64,000 bases of DNA from Chara braunii (GCA_003427395.1 BFEA01000573.1:536632-600631); one strand, 5' to 3'. Positions 45,026-57,130 are shown, numbered from the stretch's first letter. Notes: generated from the letters alone by a model not told the origin. Translations and numbers: made by a program.

Positions 45026-45560
45026 TTACTGAATATTATTATCAGAAATAGGAGGTGTGTTTGGTCGAAGTGGCAATGTGGAGATGGGAAGAGGTTGTAG
45101 TATCATATGTTGGAAATCAGTATCAAATGTTAATCCTGGAGATTCTAATGATTCATGATGATTAGAAGTGCAATGAAATGTCATAGTTGTTCCTATTAGT
45201 AGAATGTCATATTTATCATCGTAGTCGTAGACTATAGCTCTTCGTAGCAATGAAATTAGATTTTTGTATGTGTCTATGTAGTTTGTCTTCAGCGCAGCAT
45301 GGATGTCGTTGACTGTTTCTTGTTGATTTGTATCTGCTAAATATATGGTAACCAATTTTTGCTCTCCTCTTTGTCATCTGTGATGATGCACTAGAAGCCC
45401 ACTTTCTGTGATCGGCGTTGGTTGATACATAGGAAGGAAACGAAGATATCGTTCGAGGTCGATTGTTCTTGTATGATATATGTATCTTTGATGTTGTCTT
45501 GTGGGCTCCATGTAGTCACTTGGTCTTGACGATTCTTCACAAGTCGTTTTTTATCTGCCA
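45026..45560 (-). pseudogene. Small unknown gene B, paralogue of gene A
   Basis: After MADKKRLVKNRQDQVTTW a frame break leads to LVTIYLADTNQQETVNDIH, NLISLLRRAIVYDYDDKYD and IGTTMTFHCTSNHH. These align in order with gene A (LADTDKESEIDSIH, NILSLLRKRTIYDYND, IGTLLTFNHTTGH). A stop at about 45391 and a frameshift interrupt it. Function is unknown; no domain is recognised. Confidence 0.6.
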
Positions 45561-45701
45561 TGGAATATGACAAAGAGAATAATGAGTTATTTTATAGTTA
45601 CAGTGTGGAATTATGAATGTAATATTCTATATAGTTATTTGGTATAAGGATAAGAGTGTGATGTTGTATATATTATAAGCTATGTATTATATTATTTTAG
45701 T

Positions 45702-46020
45702 TTAATTTAGAGTATATATGAATGTGAAGAATGCATTGAAAGCTACAAGGGATGTATAAATAAATCTATGATGAGTAGTATTAGTTAATAGAATTCTTGT
45801 TCCAGGATGGGGAATATCAAGGATGCAAATGACATCGTTGATGATTGCAATACGAAGATTTTGAAGATTTGTTGGCGATGGTGTGACGTCTATTAAAAAG
45901 ATATATAAATATATAGAAGTTGTGGTGTGGTAAGCAATGTAAGACATAATAATACTTTTTTCATCGATTTGTGGTGTATGTTGAAGATTGTGTTGTTCCA
46001 AGTATGTGCGAAGATTGTTA
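45702..46020 (-). CDS. Unknown small protein C
   Basis: An open frame of about 100 codons (HNLQHTPQIDEKSII, IAIINDVICILDI) lies between the paralogues A and B in the same orientation. No homology or domain is recognised. The AT-rich setting makes chance frames less likely but still possible. Confidence 0.3.
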
Positions 46021-46214
46021 AGAGATCAGTAAAGGATTGACATCATGTGTGGATGAGGAATGAAAATAAGCACCTGCAAAATGAATAAACGACATAAAGA
46101 AACAAAAAATAAAAATAAATCTCATTGTGGAGAAGAATGATAATATAAGGTTTATAAGGAAAAAAAGTGTAAGGTTTTAATTGATGTTTGTGTTTATTAC
46201 CTTGTAATTTATGT

Positions 46215-46859
46215 TCAACCATCTTGATGCTCTTGAGCATTTAAAGTAGTTGCTGAGGGATCGTTTGTAGAAGTATTATGATCATTTGATGTCGATTGCA
46301 CATTATGTTGCGGAATTCTGTTTGAGGGAGTAGGTTCCATGGATCTTATGTTGGCGTTGAAACATGGATATCGGAGATCCTTCCATTTGTAAATTCTGTG
46401 TCCTGTTGTATGGTTGAAAGTCAGCAGAGTTCCGATCGTCGGCATAGCAAGGTCGTCATTATAATCGTATATAGTCCTCTTTCGTAGTAGCGATAATATA
46501 TTAGTATGTGCAGTTCCGTGGACGTTGGCGAGTGTCCAATGTATGGAATCAATTTCACTTTCTTTGTCTGTATCAGCAAGAGTCATGTCGACCACTCGTA
46601 CTTCTTTTGCCCAACGCCATTTGAACTGAACCAGATATCCTCTTTCAGTTACTAGCAATGATCCAGCGGGTCTTGGTTATTCGATGAACGCTTGTAGTTC
46701 AGATATTTTGTTATGAATGATATGTGTCTTGCTGCGCTTCTTTTCTCGTAAGCCCTTTGATATTTACAATATTTCTTCCATGGTAGGTTGCTTGCGTTTC
46801 GGATGTGGAGTATTTGTATCAACAACATTTGTTGTTGTATACGATGCGCCAGAAGTCAT
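46215..46859 (-). pseudogene. Small unknown gene A, paralogue of gene B
   Basis: The likely start is MTSGASYTTTNVV, with stops at about 46767 and 46680. It then has an open 147-codon part: TERGYLVQFKWRWAKEVRVV, DMTLADTDKESEIDSIH, NILSLLRKRTIYDYNDD, IGTLLTFNHTTGH and a Thr/Asn/Ser-rich tail. The shared core with gene B about 1.2 kb downstream shows an old duplication. Function is unknown. Confidence 0.6.
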
Positions 46860-47121
46860 GATCTGAATACAGGTAGAAAAATATGACTTATTGTATATTC
46901 GTAAAAAAATATGCAGAAAAAAATATTAATGAGATGTTTTAGAGAGGGAAGGAGAAAAATAACGAAAAGATAAGGAAATTAATAGGCAGGAGAAGGGAAA
47001 AAAAATGAAAGAAGGTATTTGTTTGTTTAATTATATTGTAATGACACGTTTATGGGGAAATTTTTGAATTGTTTTGTATATAAAATTTATTCAATTCCAA
47101 GTGATTGAAAAACGAATAATG

Positions 47122-48153
47122 TTAAATCATTACTATCATGATCAACACGGAAGCGCGTCGATATTCGGTAAACGGCATGAGTTGTTGAATTGGGTAAGAA
47201 GGAAAATATGAATATAAATTTTGTCGTCTTACAATATGGTTGAGTATGTAATAGAACAACGGACCAGGGCCCCAGAGGAACCACTGTGCAAGACATTCTA
47301 GATTTTTGGGTGTGTTTTGACGAAAAGCAAATAACAAATGTTCAGAAAAGTTAACAAGTTGTGTTAATATGTAAGAATCATAAGTGTGGTTAATAATATA
47401 AAGTCGAAGTGAAGTTGCTCCATAACGAGTTAATTCTCTTGATACTGGGGTGATAAATGTACAAAGTGTAAGTGTAAAGGCATAGAAAGATATCATAAAA
47501 TTTATTTGATTTGCCCTTATGTATTGTGATAATTCTGTATCAAATTCTTCTGTTGCACTAAAAGATAAGGAATGTAAAGGGACATTGTGAAATGTAATTA
47601 ATGAAAGAAGGACAAATGAAAAGAACGAATGTGAGATTATTCGTATAACAATGGTGTTATCAATGATGAAGAATGTACTTTGTTCGGATCGAAATGTCAT
47701 TAGTGTAGTGTGTCGTAAAAAATGAGAGAGTTGTCTTGTGTTTGGTGGAGATTGGTAAAAAGAATGATATGCATATTGTGCTCTTGTAACTTCAACAGGA
47801 TTGTAGTGAGAGACGAAAAGAGATAATGGTGTTAGAGTTGCATGGAAAGGATCTACGAAGAAGTCGTCAAGTGACGGTGCGATTATAGGATATAGAATAT
47901 TACAATAATGTGCACGACTATATGCAATTCGAAATCCTTCTAATATTTGTTCCAGTGGAATAAACATATTTGGTGGATGACCAGCAGAGGGCGGGTAATA
48001 ATTGTAGAGGACGAGGTCAAAAATATGCGTATCTGTTGATCGAGAAAATCGAATGTATGTATGTCCGACACTTGATGAAGCGTCTATTTGATCGATAAAA
48101 TTCTTCAACACAATTTGAGTATAAGATTCAAATTTTAGAAGTCGAGCTTTTTG
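47122..48153 (-). CDS. Unknown protein, conserved between two element copies
   Basis: The open frame of about 340 codons has no ATG before PNMFIPLEQILEGFRIAYSR, so the true start is uncertain (alternative start, lost 5' part or intron). Features are IRFSRSTDTHIFDLVLYNYY, hydrophobic stretches such as SFFSFVLLSLITF and MISFYAFTLTLCTFI that could be buried helices or membrane segments, and a signature AQWFLWGPGPLFYYILNHI. A diverged second copy (63571-64000 plus 57131-57330) aligns along the protein at roughly half identity by eye. Conservation in protein sequence despite DNA divergence argues for a real gene. I do not recognise the family. Confidence 0.7.
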   Translation of the reverse strand, partial: QKARLLKFESYTQIVLKNFIDQIDASSSVGHTYIRFSRSTDTHIFDLVLYNYYPPSAGHPPNMFIPLEQILEGFRIAYSRAHYCNILYPIIAPSLDDFFVDPFHATLTPLSLFVSHYNPVEVTRAQYAYHSFYQSPPNTRQLSHFLRHTTLMTFRSEQSTFFIIDNTIVIRIISHSFFSFVLLSLITFHNVPLHSLSFSATEEFDTELSQYIRANQINFMISFYAFTLTLCTFITPVSRELTRYGATSLRLYIINHTYDSYILTQLVNFSEHLLFAFRQNTPKNLECLAQWFLWGPGPLFYYILNHIVRRQNLYSYFPSYPIQQLMPFTEYRRASVLIMIVMI

Positions 48154-48159
48154 TTATTT

Positions 48160-48418
48160 AGTTGATAAAATGTGTATTTATTAAATGTTCGATTTTAGGT
48201 TGAAGATATAGCAGGTTTTTAAACGAACGAATTTTTTTATTAAATGTTTTATAAATAAAGAATATATTTATATAAATTGGTTTTAATTGTTGTTGTTTTA
48301 TTATAGGCCAAAAAACTTTATCGGTTTTTATTATTTTCTAAGTTTAATGTTATTAAGATGAAAAAAATGAAAGGGGTAAACAACTGAAAATCATTTGAAT
48401 AAGTGTAGCAAGAAAATA
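48160..48418. other. AT-rich spacer
   Basis: Nothing is recognised between the protease gene and the unknown 330-residue gene. Confidence 0.5.
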
Positions 48419-49048
48419 TTATTTAAGATATGAAAAAAAAAAGTGTTTAAAAAAGACTAATATTATTTTTTTAGTACTTATGTATTTAAGTACTTTTGTT
48501 GTGAGTTCATCATGTATAAACGATCGATAAAATGATATGTCTAATTGGCTAAAATCAGTTGTATGAGAGAATGGTGGTGTTAAAAGTAAGTGTCGTGCCA
48601 TTGTTAATATGAAAATTCCACAATCATTTAAATTCATTTGTCGCGGCCCTTGAATATTAATTTGTGGTATGTTTGTCATAAAAATAATATTCGTTCGATG
48701 TTGAAATCAATAGCGCATATTTAGAAAAAATGAATTGTTTGAAGAATATAAGCTGTCGTAGAAAAAAAATATATGATTTTTAATGTCGATATATCCAAGT
48801 GCCCAATGATTAGCGTGTAAATGTACAGGAATGAAAAAATGATCATATGTTTTTAGTGTGCGTGATCGATAACGTGAGTCAATTTGTTGATTTTTAAAAG
48901 TATAATTGCAATGCTCAATACCTGCAGAGTATGTGAAACTATTAGTTGTAAATACAGAAGAAAATGTTTCCATTAGTAAATCCATGTAATCAGTAATAGG
49001 TATATCTGAAAGCCAAGATGTGTGATATATATTGTGTGATATATGCAT
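48419..49048 (-). pseudogene. C48/Ulp1-like cysteine protease
   Basis: The catalytic layout of SUMO-protease-like C48 peptidases is visible in order: His in LHANHWALGYIDIKNH, Asp in FFFYDSLYSS, and Gln plus Cys in GPRQMNLNDCGIFILTMARH. The predicted protein is about 200 residues, matching the catalytic domain alone. A single in-frame TGA (48707-48709) sits between the Asp and the Gln/Cys motifs. C48 genes are often carried by plant MULE and CACTA elements and could process SUMO-conjugated or element proteins. Its place just downstream of the helicase suggests an element gene, not a host gene. Confidence 0.85.
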
Positions 49049-49289
49049 TGTGAAGATAGTTGTATGTTATTTGAAGGCGGATCCCATAAGTATAATTGGG
49101 AGATGAGAATGAATCAAAGGAAGTGGATTGATATTTAAATGAGAAGAGCGATGTGATGTTGTTGACGAAGGTATATGCTTTGGGAGTTCTCGATGATCTC
49201 ATGAGATATATTTTTTGGGTTGAGGATAGTTTGATGAATTTTTTTTGGGGGGTTGGGGATGGTTGGATGATAATTATTTTTTTAGTGAT

Positions 49290-52200
49290 TTATGAGTTGT
49301 ATCGGGGGGAATATGTGAAGGTTTGTTTCTGGAAGGGATCGATAAACGATTTAATTTCAAATTGTTTTGAGAAAGAAGTTCATTTGCTAAAATTTCTAGT
49401 CGTTTGTGTTCTTCAAGAATAATAACAAGACGTTTAAAATATGAACAAATATTTTTAGTAAGTGGTTTTATAGTAAATAAAGCAGATCTATTTATAACAC
49501 GAGAAACTATAATGTAACCTTGTTATGAAACATTATATTTAGGTTTGTTTTTTTCAGAGTATGTTTTTCATTCAGCGACGAATAAACAAAATGAAGTTTC
49601 GCCTTCAATTTTATAAATTGTAGAAGATATTACAGAAATGAAAGGAAATTGTAAAGGATGAAGAGTGCAAGTTCTTTGAAACATATTTTTTAAAATAGGA
49701 AGTTCGATTGTGAAAGATTTATGAGATTGTTGTTTGAAAACAGGATATATGTTTTTTGGTAAGTCATTAGGAATGGAGGATAAAAGTTGTTCAAATGAAG
49801 AAAACAGGTGCACAATTTGGAATTAATACATGTATATTGACGTTTTTGTCATGAAAAACATAAAATGTTGTGTCAGATGGAAATTGCAGTGAATGAAGAA
49901 TTCCGGATGTTCCGTTTACGATTCCTCGAAGAGAATCCATATTTTGTGTGAAAATGATTGATATACCTGGTAGAAAGGTCAAGAAATTGTGCAAATCTAC
50001 CTAACTTGTTATCTGGCAATGACATGATATGTGCAATATCTTTATGATTTCTTTTTTGTAATGCATTTTTAAAATCGGCGATAATACGAACAGGATAATG
50101 ATTGTTTTGTAATTGTTTACATAGTGTGCGTGTATAAGTATGTATAAGGTTGATACGATTTTCGTTGTCAGGTGCAACGAATACAATATGACAATTTTCT
50201 TAAAGATTTATCGATTGTACTAATGAATTTATCTATTTTTTTCGTTAATTAATCTAATGTTAATTATGTTAATAAATTCGTCACTCCAAATTTCAAATCT
50301 CACATTCTTGCAATGCGTTCCCCATTCAGGATCTGTTTTAAATCGTATTGAATCTGTTAATATTATGATAGTGGAAAATAATCTCCGTAATTTGAATGCT
50401 TCGTGATCAGAAGATGTATGTGCAAGGTTTAGAGACGGTTCATAAAAAACTGGTATGCCTTTTACGGGTGACATTTGAAAGATATCACCAGATGCAAGTA
50501 TATGAACTCCTCCGAAAGGAATGTCAAGTTTTCTCGCATCGCGCAATGCAATATCTAAACGAACGAAATGACTTTTGTTCATCATGCTAAATTCGTCAAT
50601 AATAAGTATAGCTAATTCAGGTGTGAATCCTAGTATGCCTTTTAGTTGTGTTTTTCGACGATCAAAGAAACGATTTTCTTTAAGATAATGCATTCCTATC
50701 CAACTATGAAATGTTGTGCCCGAGATTCCTACTGCTGGTTTTCCTGTCATTGCAGTTTTTGTGATGCTTTTAGGGTGTTGTCATTTATCAGCGAACATTT
50801 GAATAGCAGAAATAACATGAGATTTACCAGTGTCACCTTCACCTGTAAGAAACATGAAAAGTTGTTGTTTTTTTATAATGTCTAATGTATTTTTTAATGG
50901 TGTTGATTCTTCTGTATTTTCATCTGTTGTTTGTGATAGCCAAGTATTTAATAATGCAAGGTGTTGTTTTTCATTTAATGAAAAATGTTGAGAGATTTCA
51001 GATATTGTAGGAAAAGTAGGGATAGAAGAGGTTGACGTTTTCGAATCTGATATTTGTACATATTTATGTGGTTGAAGTGCATCTGTAATTAATTGTATAC
51101 GAGTTGGTAAAGGTAGAGTATTCCAATCTGAGATTGAGTTTTGTCTTTCGCATGTATTTGATGGTTTTGTTTTTGTCCAAGACAAAACTATATCGATATT
51201 TGATATTTTTTATTCTATATAAGGTAGTATTGGAGATGAAGTTGAATCATGTAATATATTATATGTTTTTAATGTTTGATTGATAGATAGCGTCATTAAT
51301 TTGGAAATATAATATGAATTATTATCTTCTTGTATTGACTCAGAATTAATCATTGAAATATAATGTTCAATATTTTCATTTTGTTCATCTGATGCATCAT
51401 ATAAAATATTATCATCTATTGTGTCGAAAAAGAAAGAATCATTATCTGTTGATTGTTGTGAAGAGGAATCTGAATTGTCATTGTCACTTTCATATTGTGT
51501 ATTTAGAATTGGTCTGTTTTTTTGTACCTCATTTGCACGTTCACGAACAATGTGATAATCTTGTATCTGTAAATATATATTATGAACAAAACTAGGCATA
51601 TTTTCGTAAAAAGAAGCGAATGCATCGTGCCAATTTTGATTATTATGTATTAAGTCTGATAATTGACGAAATGGTTTGAATAGTAGAAGAGATATTTGAG
51701 CGTGTCGTATTTTTTTTTCTTCATCTATGCAACTTTCTAAATAAGGAATACGCATGGAATAAAGATTTACAAGTATACATGGATATTTGTATTTATTTAA
51801 ACAATCGTGTTCATACAATGGATGATCAGGTAAGAAATCTTTATTGGTTTTTGATGTGGATGATTTCTTAGATCGGTAGAATTGCATAACAAATTCGTAT
51901 AAATACATATTTGTTAGTGTTTTAGGACGATAAATGTAATCAACGAGTGGATAGGAAACAATATATGTGTTATTTATTTTTTGCAAATAACAGGTAGTGT
52001 CTTTGTCATTTAGTAATTGTTTTAACATGTTATATAGGGAAATTGTTTTATCTGTGTGACTTTGGTAAGCACATTGTTTTAATAAATATAATGCACAAAG
52101 TGGACCTGCGATCTCTTGTTTACTAAAAAATTGAGATGATAATCGGCGACGAGTTTTAGCTTCGGTTGATAGAGGTGTTTCTTGTTCGATCATTTTTTCT

Positions 52201-55200
52201 TTGCGTTGTCGTGCTTCGAAAGCAGCTAAGCGAAGAACAATTTTACAATCAATTTTATGTTTGTCTTTTGTTGCGTAATTACAACAGTAAAATATTCGCT
52301 CAGCTGCTTCAACACCACCAAAAAGCGGTTGAATATCATGATTACATTTATTACTTAATAAAATTATATTATTATAAGCATTAATGTATTCATCTCCAGG
52401 TGCGCGTGCTAATTCAATTCTATTTTCGTGTAAGGTAGTTTTTTCGCAATGTTCTCGTTGAAAAAGAAATCGACATATTTCTTCGTTTTTATTCATGCGT
52501 GTTTTTTTTAAACATGATCTAGTATGTGTCCAGTGATCTGTTTGAACTAGATAAAAGAACGCAGGTAATGATGAAAAGAATGAAGCATAATGAGGGACAT
52601 TGCTAATAAAATTTGACTTATAGGATGTGTATGGAATATATCATTGGTCATATGGATACATTTGGCTCTTGGAACATTAAAATTAGATAATTTGTCACAT
52701 CCAAGTGAAGGTATCAATTCTAAAATTTGTTGACGAAGTGTATGTTGCGAACTGAAAAGTGTATTGCAATTTGTGCATTTTAAGCTTATAGGTTCGTGTT
52801 CTGATTTAAAGTGTTTTTTTGAAGAGGATGAACAACGTGCTGATGACGAAATTGAATATGGTAGATAACAAGGTGCGAGTGCATGACATTCTGAACAAGA
52901 AAGTAATGAAATGTTTTGAGTTTCACGCGTTGTTACAATACTATCAACATATTTTGTTACAAATTTGCTGAATTGAGTGTTAGAAGTCTGTATTTTGTCA
53001 AATTCAAGTGTTGTCGGTGGTGTATTTTCGAGCCAAATAAGTGCATGTAGATGTAGTGTTCCTCATCCTTTCGTTTCTTTGATTCCGAAATATGCTTTGA
53101 CATTACCAAATAAACCTCCATTGGGTTTGCTTTTATGTGTAATGGGATCAAAACAAAGAAGATCATGTAAAAATATGAGTATTAATCGGTCAAAGATACG
53201 TGTTGATGCAATATTATCCGTCATTAATAATTCTTTAAGTTGTTCTGTGTTTATATGAGGATTCGTTATAAAAACAATGCAAAATTCATGAATATCAAGA
53301 AGACCGACGTATGATGCAAAGGTATATGTTGTATCTGTATTCGGTGTCAATGTAATAAAAAGACTTGGTTGACCGAAACGATCGCACGGTGCAAATGCTT
53401 CTTGCCGTCGTGTACACCGTTCAGCATTGGTTCCCCAAACGTATGCAGACGCACATTCCATATGTTGAAGTAATTGTCTTACAGCTGGATTGTCATCGGG
53501 TACAGTATGACCACAACGACATCGTCGAGCATTTTCTATGCCAATTTTTAGCATGTTAGTTGTAATTTTAGCAATGGGTTGATGTAATTGTGGTTGTTTT
53601 TTACAATTTATATTTGAAAGTTTATATCCACACTCGAGTAAAAAACGATCAAAATTTACTGGTGCATAATATGGATCTTGCGCAAATTGACGATCACTTA
53701 ATAAACAATAATGTTGTCTACATAGTCGTTGTCAAACTTGGATTCGCCTTTTTGATTCTCCTGAATGTCCTCGACCATATGGAAATAAATGCAGAGACAT
53801 TTTTGTTTCTAAGTTAGGGTCAAACATATATGCAAATTTTGATGATGTATGAATTGCAAAAATAGGTTCATGATCATTTGCTTTTGATAATTATTCAACT
53901 ATTGAGTTTTTAATGTTGTTGTCCATTGATGCAAATGCATGTGAAAAAAATAACGGATTTTTCAATATATGTATTTTTGTTGCAAGTTTCTTGAGGTGCA
54001 TTTAAACCATCTTGTTCATTATCTAATTCGTTAGCATAAGTAGTATTAGATGAAAGATTTTCAATTATATTATCTGGAATATACATAGGATCATTAGTAG
54101 AAATATTATCTAGTTGTGTTTTGTCGAATTCTATATGGGAATAGAACTCGTTATTTTTAATGTAAAAGGTAAGTAAGTTTTCGACAATTGCATGTCGTAT
54201 ACGATGTAGTTTTTTAATTCGTGTAAGTTGCATATCATCTTTTGTTATTGATCTAGGTAATAAAGTTGCAGTCGGGTCTGGGATTGCTTCGAATACGAGC
54301 AGATGAGAACGTATTGAACATTGCATTCCTTCACTCATGATACTTGTTTGTGCAAGTATATTTGTTAAGCTTGTCATTAATAATTCAGGCCAAGTAACTT
54401 TTTGTAAAAGTGGTGGTAATCTACCAATAAAAACGTGATTGGCAATTGCAAATTTTGGTAAATTTGTTTGTCGACGGGGATTAAATAATGCATTGTTACA
54501 TTCTTTGCATATTTTCATTGTTATATTTTGATTTGTTTCAATGTTGATGCCTTTTTTAAATAGCATGAGATTTTTAACCAAAGAACATAGATCACTGCAA
54601 TCATAATGTTTAATAAGATTAGGATGTAATGAAGGTTCATGATTATGTAAATATTTATGCATACAATTTAAAATATTTGAATCGTTTGGTGAGTATTTAT
54701 GAATATTAATGTGCAATACTAATTCATCACAAACAGAACATGTTACTTCTCCTAATTGTGAAGGGTTTAATTGTTGTGATATATATTTCGCAAGATTATC
54801 TTTTTGTAATTGAGAAATTGGTAAAATGAATGTTAGAGTAACAATTTGATTTTTTTATTGTTATTTGAACGATCAAGTGTTTTGAAACGTATGTGTTTGA
54901 TTGGTTTGTTTATATTTTCGTGTGTCTTGGATATGTTAATAGTATTGTTTGAAAATGATATATTTCATTATCTCTGTGCAAGAATTTTTAAACGTATATG
55001 TTTTATTGGTTTATTCAAAGTTTTATTTGTATCATATATATTTGAAGCATCATTTGATAATGTTATATCTGATGATTTCGTATTTGGTATTATGTCATTC
55101 TGCAGAAAGTTTTTTTGGCGAGCAAATTTTTTGATACGTACAGGTTGATTTTGTAATTTATGTGAGGATATATTTTGTTCTTTTTGCAAAAGTAGAGTAT

Positions 55201-55843
55201 TTTCAAGAAAATCTAGGTTTTCTCTATTATGAATAGAATTTTTTTCAGTGAATAATTCTAAAGAAATACTATTTTGTGATATTGAATTGTTGATGTTTCG
55301 TTTTTTTTTATCTTGCTTGTCTTTTCCAAGCAGTCTGGTATGCTAAACGTTTTTTACGAGCTTCTTCGCTTTCATTAAGTTTACGTAAACGAGCCTCTGC
55401 ACGTCGTTTTGATAATTGTATTTCTCGTTGTTGTGTTATTTTTTGGGGGGGGGGAATTTCGTTTATTTTTATGTTGTTATTATTGTAGATATCATGTTTG
55501 AGATGAAGTGAATTAAACAAATTAGTACTTGGTAATATTAAATTGATGATGTTTTGTTCATGCAATAATGTATTTTGCTCTTCTGAAATTGGTTTTTAAT
55601 ATTTTGAATATCATTTTCTTTATTAACTGAATTGTTAATATTTTATTTTTTTTATTTTGCTTGTTTGTGCCAAGCTACATCGTATGCCAACCGTTTTTTA
55701 CGAGCTTCTTCGCTTTCATTAAGTTTACGTAAACGAGTTGTTGAACGTCGTTTTGCTAATCGAATTTCTCGTTTATCTGTGGTTTCTTATTTTTTTTGTC
55801 TTTTTTTAGTAGGCTTATAATTTTCCGAACTGGATAATGACAT
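49290..55843 (-). pseudogene. Helitron Rep-helicase (RepHel)
   Basis: The start is near ATG 55843 (MSLSSSENYKPTKKRQ). Two basic repeats follow (KLNESEEARKKRLAY). A Cys-rich N-terminal part contains CKECNNALFNPRRQTNLPKF and CRCGHTVPDDNPAVRQLL. The Rep domain has FGQPSLFITLTPN, the HUH motif HLHALIWLE (53044-53053) and the two-tyrosine motif RIFYCCNYATKDKH (about 52271-52290). The PIF1-like helicase has TGEGDTGKSHV (Walker A), LAILIIDEFSMM, LASGDIFQMSPV, GIVNGTSGILHSL and a final GYIIVSRVINRSAL. RepHel nicks and unwinds DNA for rolling-circle transposition. In-frame stops include TGA at 53063-53065 just before the HUH motif and at 53732-53734, TAA near 53893 and 51210, plus frameshifts near 52600, 50770 and 49990. 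All key catalytic residues that I can see are present, except TIYKIEGET where helicases usually have TxHKxQGxT. Confidence 0.9.
55308..55843 (-). repeat. Two basic repeat segments at the RepHel N-terminus
   Basis: REIRLAKRRSTTRLRKLNES and REIQLSKRRAEARLRKLNES each continue EEARKKRLAY. They lie about 330 bp apart (near 55700-55790 and 55330-55430). The pattern resembles 23-residue STPR-type DNA-binding repeats. That similarity is by eye. Confidence 0.55.
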
Positions 55844-55849
55844 CTTGTT

Positions 55850-56169
55850 TTATATATATATCGAAATATAAGTAAAAGAATAGAAAATTGATAGTAATTA
55901 TTTTATAACGATGAAAAATATATAGAGATAACGAAATTATATAAGATATGATTATTTTAAAAATTAAATAAAATTTCTAAAATTATATCATATTTTAATA
56001 ATATATATTTATAGTTTTTTTGTTTTTTTTGTTGTTAGTTTTTTTTTTTCTTGTAACAAAATCCTTGCAAAAAAAAAGGCAGCAAACAATGTGAAGCAAA
56101 TAATATATAAAAATCATTAAAAAAAATGAAAATTTTTTAAAGTAAAATTGGAAAAGCGAAAAAAAAATC

Positions 56170-56205
<36 letters not shown>

Positions 56206-57130
56206 AATGAAATCCCTGAAAAAAAAAAAAAAAAAAACAATTTGAAAAAAAAAAAAAAAAAAAAACAATAAAAAAAAAAAAAATATTTTTGAAAACAAAA
56301 TAGAAAAAGTGGAAAAAAATCGTTAGATAAAAGCGACGATATTACAACATTTCAAAATTGCAAAAAGAAGAATAAGAAAATAAGTTAAAAAAATAAAATA
56401 AAAAACAATAAAAAAAAAATAAAAAATCGCAAAACAATATAAACGATAAATAAAATTGAATATATATGGTGCATAATTTTAATTCAAAATCTTATTGAAT
56501 TGTGAAGATAAAAAAGAAAGATAAGTATTATTTATTAAAAAAAAAAAGTACACCAAAAAAAGTAAAAATTAAAAGATAATATAAATTAAAAATTATTAAA
56601 AAAATAGAAGCCGTACAATTTAATATTAGTCACAAATTATTATGTTTGAAAATTTTATGTAAAATTTTCAAACATTGAAATAATATATTCAAATATGCTT
56701 AAAAATATATATTTTTTAAAAACAAAAATATACTCTATTTTTGTATATAGTATATAATATTTTTCACTGAAATGTCCTTTACAAATTTACGAATTTTCTT
56801 ATGCTGATATAATATTATATTTTAACATTGCCAAATGATTAAACTATAAAAAAACTAGAATTGTTTATAATGTAATTAATGTCAAAATTTGATTAAAAAT
56901 ATATATATATATATATATACAAATTGAACATCTTTTTAGTAAGTGTTTTTGTCGAAAACAATTGTTTTTCGACTTATCGGATTTCGTATAAGCATTGAGA
57001 ATCTTGTATCGCTGAAGCTTGTATCACATCGCGAGGCATAAAGTGGAGATGCTTTGCATCTAATGAATGTCGAAACTTTATTAACATTGCAAAAGAGAAG
57101 AATGCGAAGCTATTTGCATCATGATCAATT
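55850..57130. other. Very AT-rich, no gene; long A and T homopolymers
   Basis: About 1.3 kb with T runs (56169-56204), A runs (56219-56290) and an (AT)n stretch near 56898-56921. It probably contains the junction between the first Helitron-like unit and the second, interrupted copy. Confidence 0.6.

Larger units (their letters stand above)
44950..57130 (-). mobile_element. AT-rich Helitron-like element with accessory genes (limits approximate)
   Basis: All recognisable frames point left: Rep-helicase (55843-49290), Ulp1-like protease (49048-48419), an unknown 330-residue protein (48153-47122) and small paralogous genes (46859-45026). Rep HUH plus PIF1-like helicase in one protein is diagnostic of Helitrons. 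I could not identify terminal TC/CTRR ends with confidence, so the borders are set by composition and gene content. The accessory genes may belong to the element or to a neighbouring mobile unit. A second copy of the unknown gene at 63571-64000 and 57131-57330 supports membership of a repeated unit. Confidence 0.7.

Noticed and set aside
44950-45030. Helitron 3' terminus (CTRR with hairpin)
   Set aside because: Several short candidates exist in AT-rich DNA, but none is paired with a convincing hairpin, so no terminus is claimed.
48707-53734. Alternative genetic code or selenocysteine reading of TGA
   Set aside because: TAA and TAG stops and frameshifts also interrupt the same genes, and the TGAs fit single CGA-to-TGA changes.
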